DNA of 64,000 nt from Diorhabda sublineata (taxonomy: Eukaryota; Arthropoda; Insecta; Coleoptera; Chrysomelidae). The notes under the pieces are model-generated. The model searched no databases. It was not told the DNA's origin and saw nothing but the letters and a program-made list of their open reading frames with translations. The position numbers and the translations under genes were made by a program. Positions 60,997 to 64,000 of the stretch are shown piece after piece. The DNA is taken from NCBI RefSeq assembly GCF_026230105.1, contig NC_079478.1:9811653-9875652 (forward strand). The letters are read 5' to 3'. Numbering within the stretch: the first letter of the stretch is position 1; each line of letters opens with the position of its first letter.

Positions 60997-61810
60997 GGAG
61001 AATGGTCCCAGAAGTACCTAGCCTGATCTAGAGATGGCGGTATTTACTTGAGAATACCACGGTATTAGAAAGTACACAATATATACACCATATGTTTCTA
61101 GTTTGAAGACACTACGTTGTTTAGTATTTGTATGGCAGCCATCAATAGTAAAAGCTGAATTAGATTCCACTCTGGATGAGACTGCTTCTTCGTTATCAAC
61201 CGTAAAATATTGGGTAGTAGAGTTTAAACGAGGCCCCACGACCTGCGAAGACCAGCATCGCAGTGGTCGACCAAATGAGGTGACTACTCCAGAAAAAAAA
61301 ACGCGGTACTGGATGTTCGTCAACTGGAGGTGCGCGAGCTAGCAAACTTAGTAGACATTTCAAGTGCGGTTAATCGCATATTAACTGAAATTTTGGACAT
61401 GAGAAAGCTGTGCACAAGATGGGTGCCGCGTTCGTTCACAATGAAACAGCGTCGTGAGATGTTTACATCGAGCGAGTATTATACGAATCTATTGCAACGA
61501 TTGATCGAAGAGATCAAGCCAAAACAGCCGTATTTGGCTAAGAAGAAAGTGTTGCTTCAATAAGATAATTCACCAGCTCACACATTGGTTATTGCAATGG
61601 CAGAAATTAATGAATTAAAGTTTGAATTGCTATATCATGCACCCTATTCACCAGATTTAGCCACTCGGTTCATTTTTTGTTCGTGGACTTGAAAAAAATG
61701 GCTCGTTCGTCAAAGAAGGGAATTGAACTTATTGAACATCTCTAGAAAAAGTGTATGGAGCTTAAAGTGGGTTTTTTTTGTTGGACCAGATCCTTCTGGG
61801 ACCATCCCCG
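60997..61810 (+). mobile_element. Internally deleted mariner with both TIRs, in the last visible cyclase intron
   Basis: The left end GGAGAATGGTCCCAGAAGTA and right end CTTCTGGGACCATCCCCG are inverted copies over about 15 matching bases, each flanked by TA (60995-60996 and 61811-61812), the mariner target duplication. Inside, the + strand encodes STVKYWVVEFKRG, EDQHRSGRPNEVTTPE, MRKLCTRWVPRSF, then jumps to KKKVLLQ, a stop, DNSPAHT and PYSPDLAT. About 100 residues including the first catalytic Asp are missing and the third Asp block is altered. Total ~814 bases against ~1.3 kb for intact mariners. Confidence 0.8.
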
Positions 61811-61812
61811 TA

Positions 61813-64000
61813 GATATATTTGTATCGTTCATATATTGCTGACACATATATTTGTACTCTTCCGTGATTTTAATAAGTCTGTTCCAAAATTCAGAGCCTA
61901 TATCAATCATTCGTTCTATTTTTTACCTCAAATCATAATTTATTGCATAATAGTTACTCATAAAAATGAGAAAATTCAGATTAATAAATAAAAATGATAA
62001 AAAATGAACGAGTTACTTTTTATGACTGTGCTTTGTAATAAGTGGTTTAATATGTTCTACTTTTTCTTTCACAGAAAAGGTTACATCTCTTTTCCTACAC
62101 AAACTAGTACAAATTTGAAATTAGAAATTAACCAATTCTTGATTAACATTCTGCAGTCAACTAAAAATTCACAATTGTTTGTGCGTGAAAGCTAAAAATG
62201 TTACCAACGTCCGCACTTCTTAGATATCTCCAAAATAAATCAATTCTAACAATTTTAATGATAATCAATCCTTCGAGAAGCCATCAGTGTCAACTAATAT
62301 AAGATAAAATTTCTCAGAATGATAATACTTCGTGCATTTTAAGTGGGGTTGATAGTATATCGACTAACTAGTCTTCAAGATTTTTAAGATTGCCCAAGTG
62401 AGGCAAATGGTGATTAAAATTTACCCAATAAAACTGTTACTAACATATCATTTATATTTTTCAACAAGTTATCAAATCTTTCGCATCTACATTATTTGAA
62501 ACTATTAACATCAATTAATACAATTTGATATTTTATTATATGCAAAAAATGAATAAGCTCAAAAATTAAAATTAAATATCCATTGATTAATACGCGATTA
62601 CATGTATATATGAATTCAATAAACTCACAAATTGCGAAATAAGTAATCATTGAATTTTTGATCAATTTTAACACATTATGTAATGTCTGTTAAATCTTCA
62701 TTGCAAATTGTTTCATAACACGAATTTTGCGTTTTCTCTTCTATTATATACACCTTAATAACAAATATAATATGATCCTACAATTTTTCGTCCAGGGGAA
62801 TCTGTATCATTCTGGTGTAAATATGTTTTTCCCATGGATCTGAATTCTTCGCATCACATATCTATATCCACCAATTCCAACATTTGTTGGTTTTAATGGT
62901 ATAATCTGGTATAATGAGTTCAGTACGCCCTGTAAATGTTTTCAAGAAAGTTGCTTTTCTTGAATTTTTGTTATTGAATGAATTATATACATATTTATAG
63001 CTTTTTTTGTTAGTGTGGTGAACAATTCCATCGACTAGTTCAATAGCCAAAACTGTTTTGGATGTTTCATTAATAATAATTGGTCTCTGTATTTTTATAT
63101 AGTTCAAATATTTGTCGTAGAGAGAATATATAGAGAATCAAAGTTTGATTTTCAACTGGTGATGTTTTAGATCAAATAGTGATGTGTGTAACAGTATATA
63201 TTGCTTCAGACGATTCAACACTTTCAGTTAATTCATTCTATATGAATTATAAAAGCATCATAATATGATTGCGCATTATTTTTGCACATAGAAATATAGG
63301 AAAAACTAATAATACAGTCCCGAGATTTCTGTATGATCTTTCACATAACATAGCAATTCCATCCCATAACTCATTCATATCTTTATTCTTCAACTGTCAA
63401 TTTGTGAACTAAGCCGGAATTTTTGGAGCCATTGATCATAATCATATTGAACAGAATATTTCTCGAATTATATTTTCGATAGTCGAAAATATGTTTTTAA
63501 AAACTTTAGTTTCTCTTGAATGCATTCCAATACATGTCTTGATCATTATAGATCGAATACGTGTCTATTAATCTTTCATATCTGTTAATAAATTTATTTA
63601 ATGTATTTTAATCCCATCGTAAGATTTTATATTTTCTAATTTTAATTTGAATAATTCCCAATTTAGGAATTTTTGGGTTTGTTGTTGTCATTTTTTCGCA
63701 ATGAGAATTCTCTTTCAAATTTAGATCACAAAATTTATTAAGTAAATTATCTAAATCGTTCATATACTTAATTGAATCAAAATTAATAAATTATCTCTTC
63801 CTTACTAAGAGTTTGATAAGGATAGATAAAAAAAGGAAACTTGGCACTTACAGCTATCTGAAGTACTGAAGTTCATCGTTCTTCGATCTAGTGCTGCTGT
63901 ACTGAAGTACGTAGTCGGAACTTTTTCGCACTATGCGTGAAATTCGCGACCGCACTAATCCGAATGACTGGGGCAATTATATTTTTCGATGGCTGAAAAT
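61813..64000. other. Cyclase intron or intergenic sequence with unassigned minus-strand coding traces
   Basis: On the minus strand from about 63780 down to 62750 there are coding-like pieces in shifting frames: MNDLDNLLNKFCDLNLKENS (about 63760), FINRYERLIDTYSIYNDQDM (about 63590), MNELWDGIAMLCERSYRNLG (about 63380), and an 81-residue frame with RPIIINETSKTVLAIELVDG and KATFLKTFTGRTELIIPDYT (63107-62862). I do not recognise them; they look like one decayed protein-coding insert. 63840-64000 is GC-richer with repeated GTACTGAAGT units. No cyclase catalytic exon was seen. Confidence 0.35.

Noticed and set aside
62091..62195. TTTCACAG acceptor-like site after 62080 that could start the next cyclase exon
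   Set aside because: The downstream peptide (KGYISFPTQTSTNLK) does not match the cyclase region expected before the catalytic domain.
1..64000. CRISPR arrays, operons or bacterial features
   Set aside because: The window is eukaryotic with spliced genes; no regularly spaced repeats or prokaryotic gene organisation seen.

Overview
The window is AT-rich, intron-containing animal DNA. The gene content (a site-1 protease, a tandem pair of insect-type gustatory receptors, a transmembrane adenylate cyclase) and the transposon mix (many mariner/Tc1 relics, Helentron and Crypton-like pieces, LINE 3' ends) point to an insect, most likely a beetle. The order is inferred from the style of the receptors and repeats and was not tested by a search.

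Layout. 1-1400 is upstream sequence with little in it. 1416-11785 (+) is a complete 11-exon gene for membrane-bound transcription factor site-1 protease (MBTPS1/S1P). All its exons join in frame with GT-AG splice sites and the whole catalytic machinery is present; its introns carry LINE 3' ends and an LTR-like scrap. 12.5-23.2 kb has no recognised gene. It holds a TIR-bounded element with a YqaJ-transposon-like exon, a short MITE, and Tc1/mariner relics. 23288-27454 (+) is a two-exon gene for an unrecognised secreted or membrane protein, with a complete TIR-bounded Tc1/mariner-superfamily element in its intron. 27.5-35 kb is repeat-rich: a LINE relic, a Crypton-like tyrosine-recombinase element and a Helentron endonuclease scrap. 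35.9-40.2 kb (-) holds the first coding exons of two tandem gustatory receptor genes, with a large foldback element just beyond the first. 40.6-55.6 kb is almost all transposon relics, including a second Crypton-like copy split by a LINE. 55685-60953 (+) is the 5' part of a class III transmembrane adenylate cyclase (five exons). A TIR-bounded, internally deleted mariner lies just beyond the last exon found, and the catalytic domains are not in the window. 61.8-64 kb has only degenerate, unrecognised coding traces.

Function. The genes are unrelated by pathway: S1P (Golgi proteolytic activation of SREBP/ATF6-type factors), chemoreception (gustatory receptors) and cAMP signalling (adenylate cyclase). 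I see no operon-like system. The most distinctive features are the two Crypton-like elements with inverted 'CTACGTCCG' ends, the TIR-bounded element with the YqaJ-type exon, a perfect 22-bp hairpin between the receptor genes, and the unrecognised secreted-protein gene. Family assignments rest on motif recognition by eye; no database search was possible.
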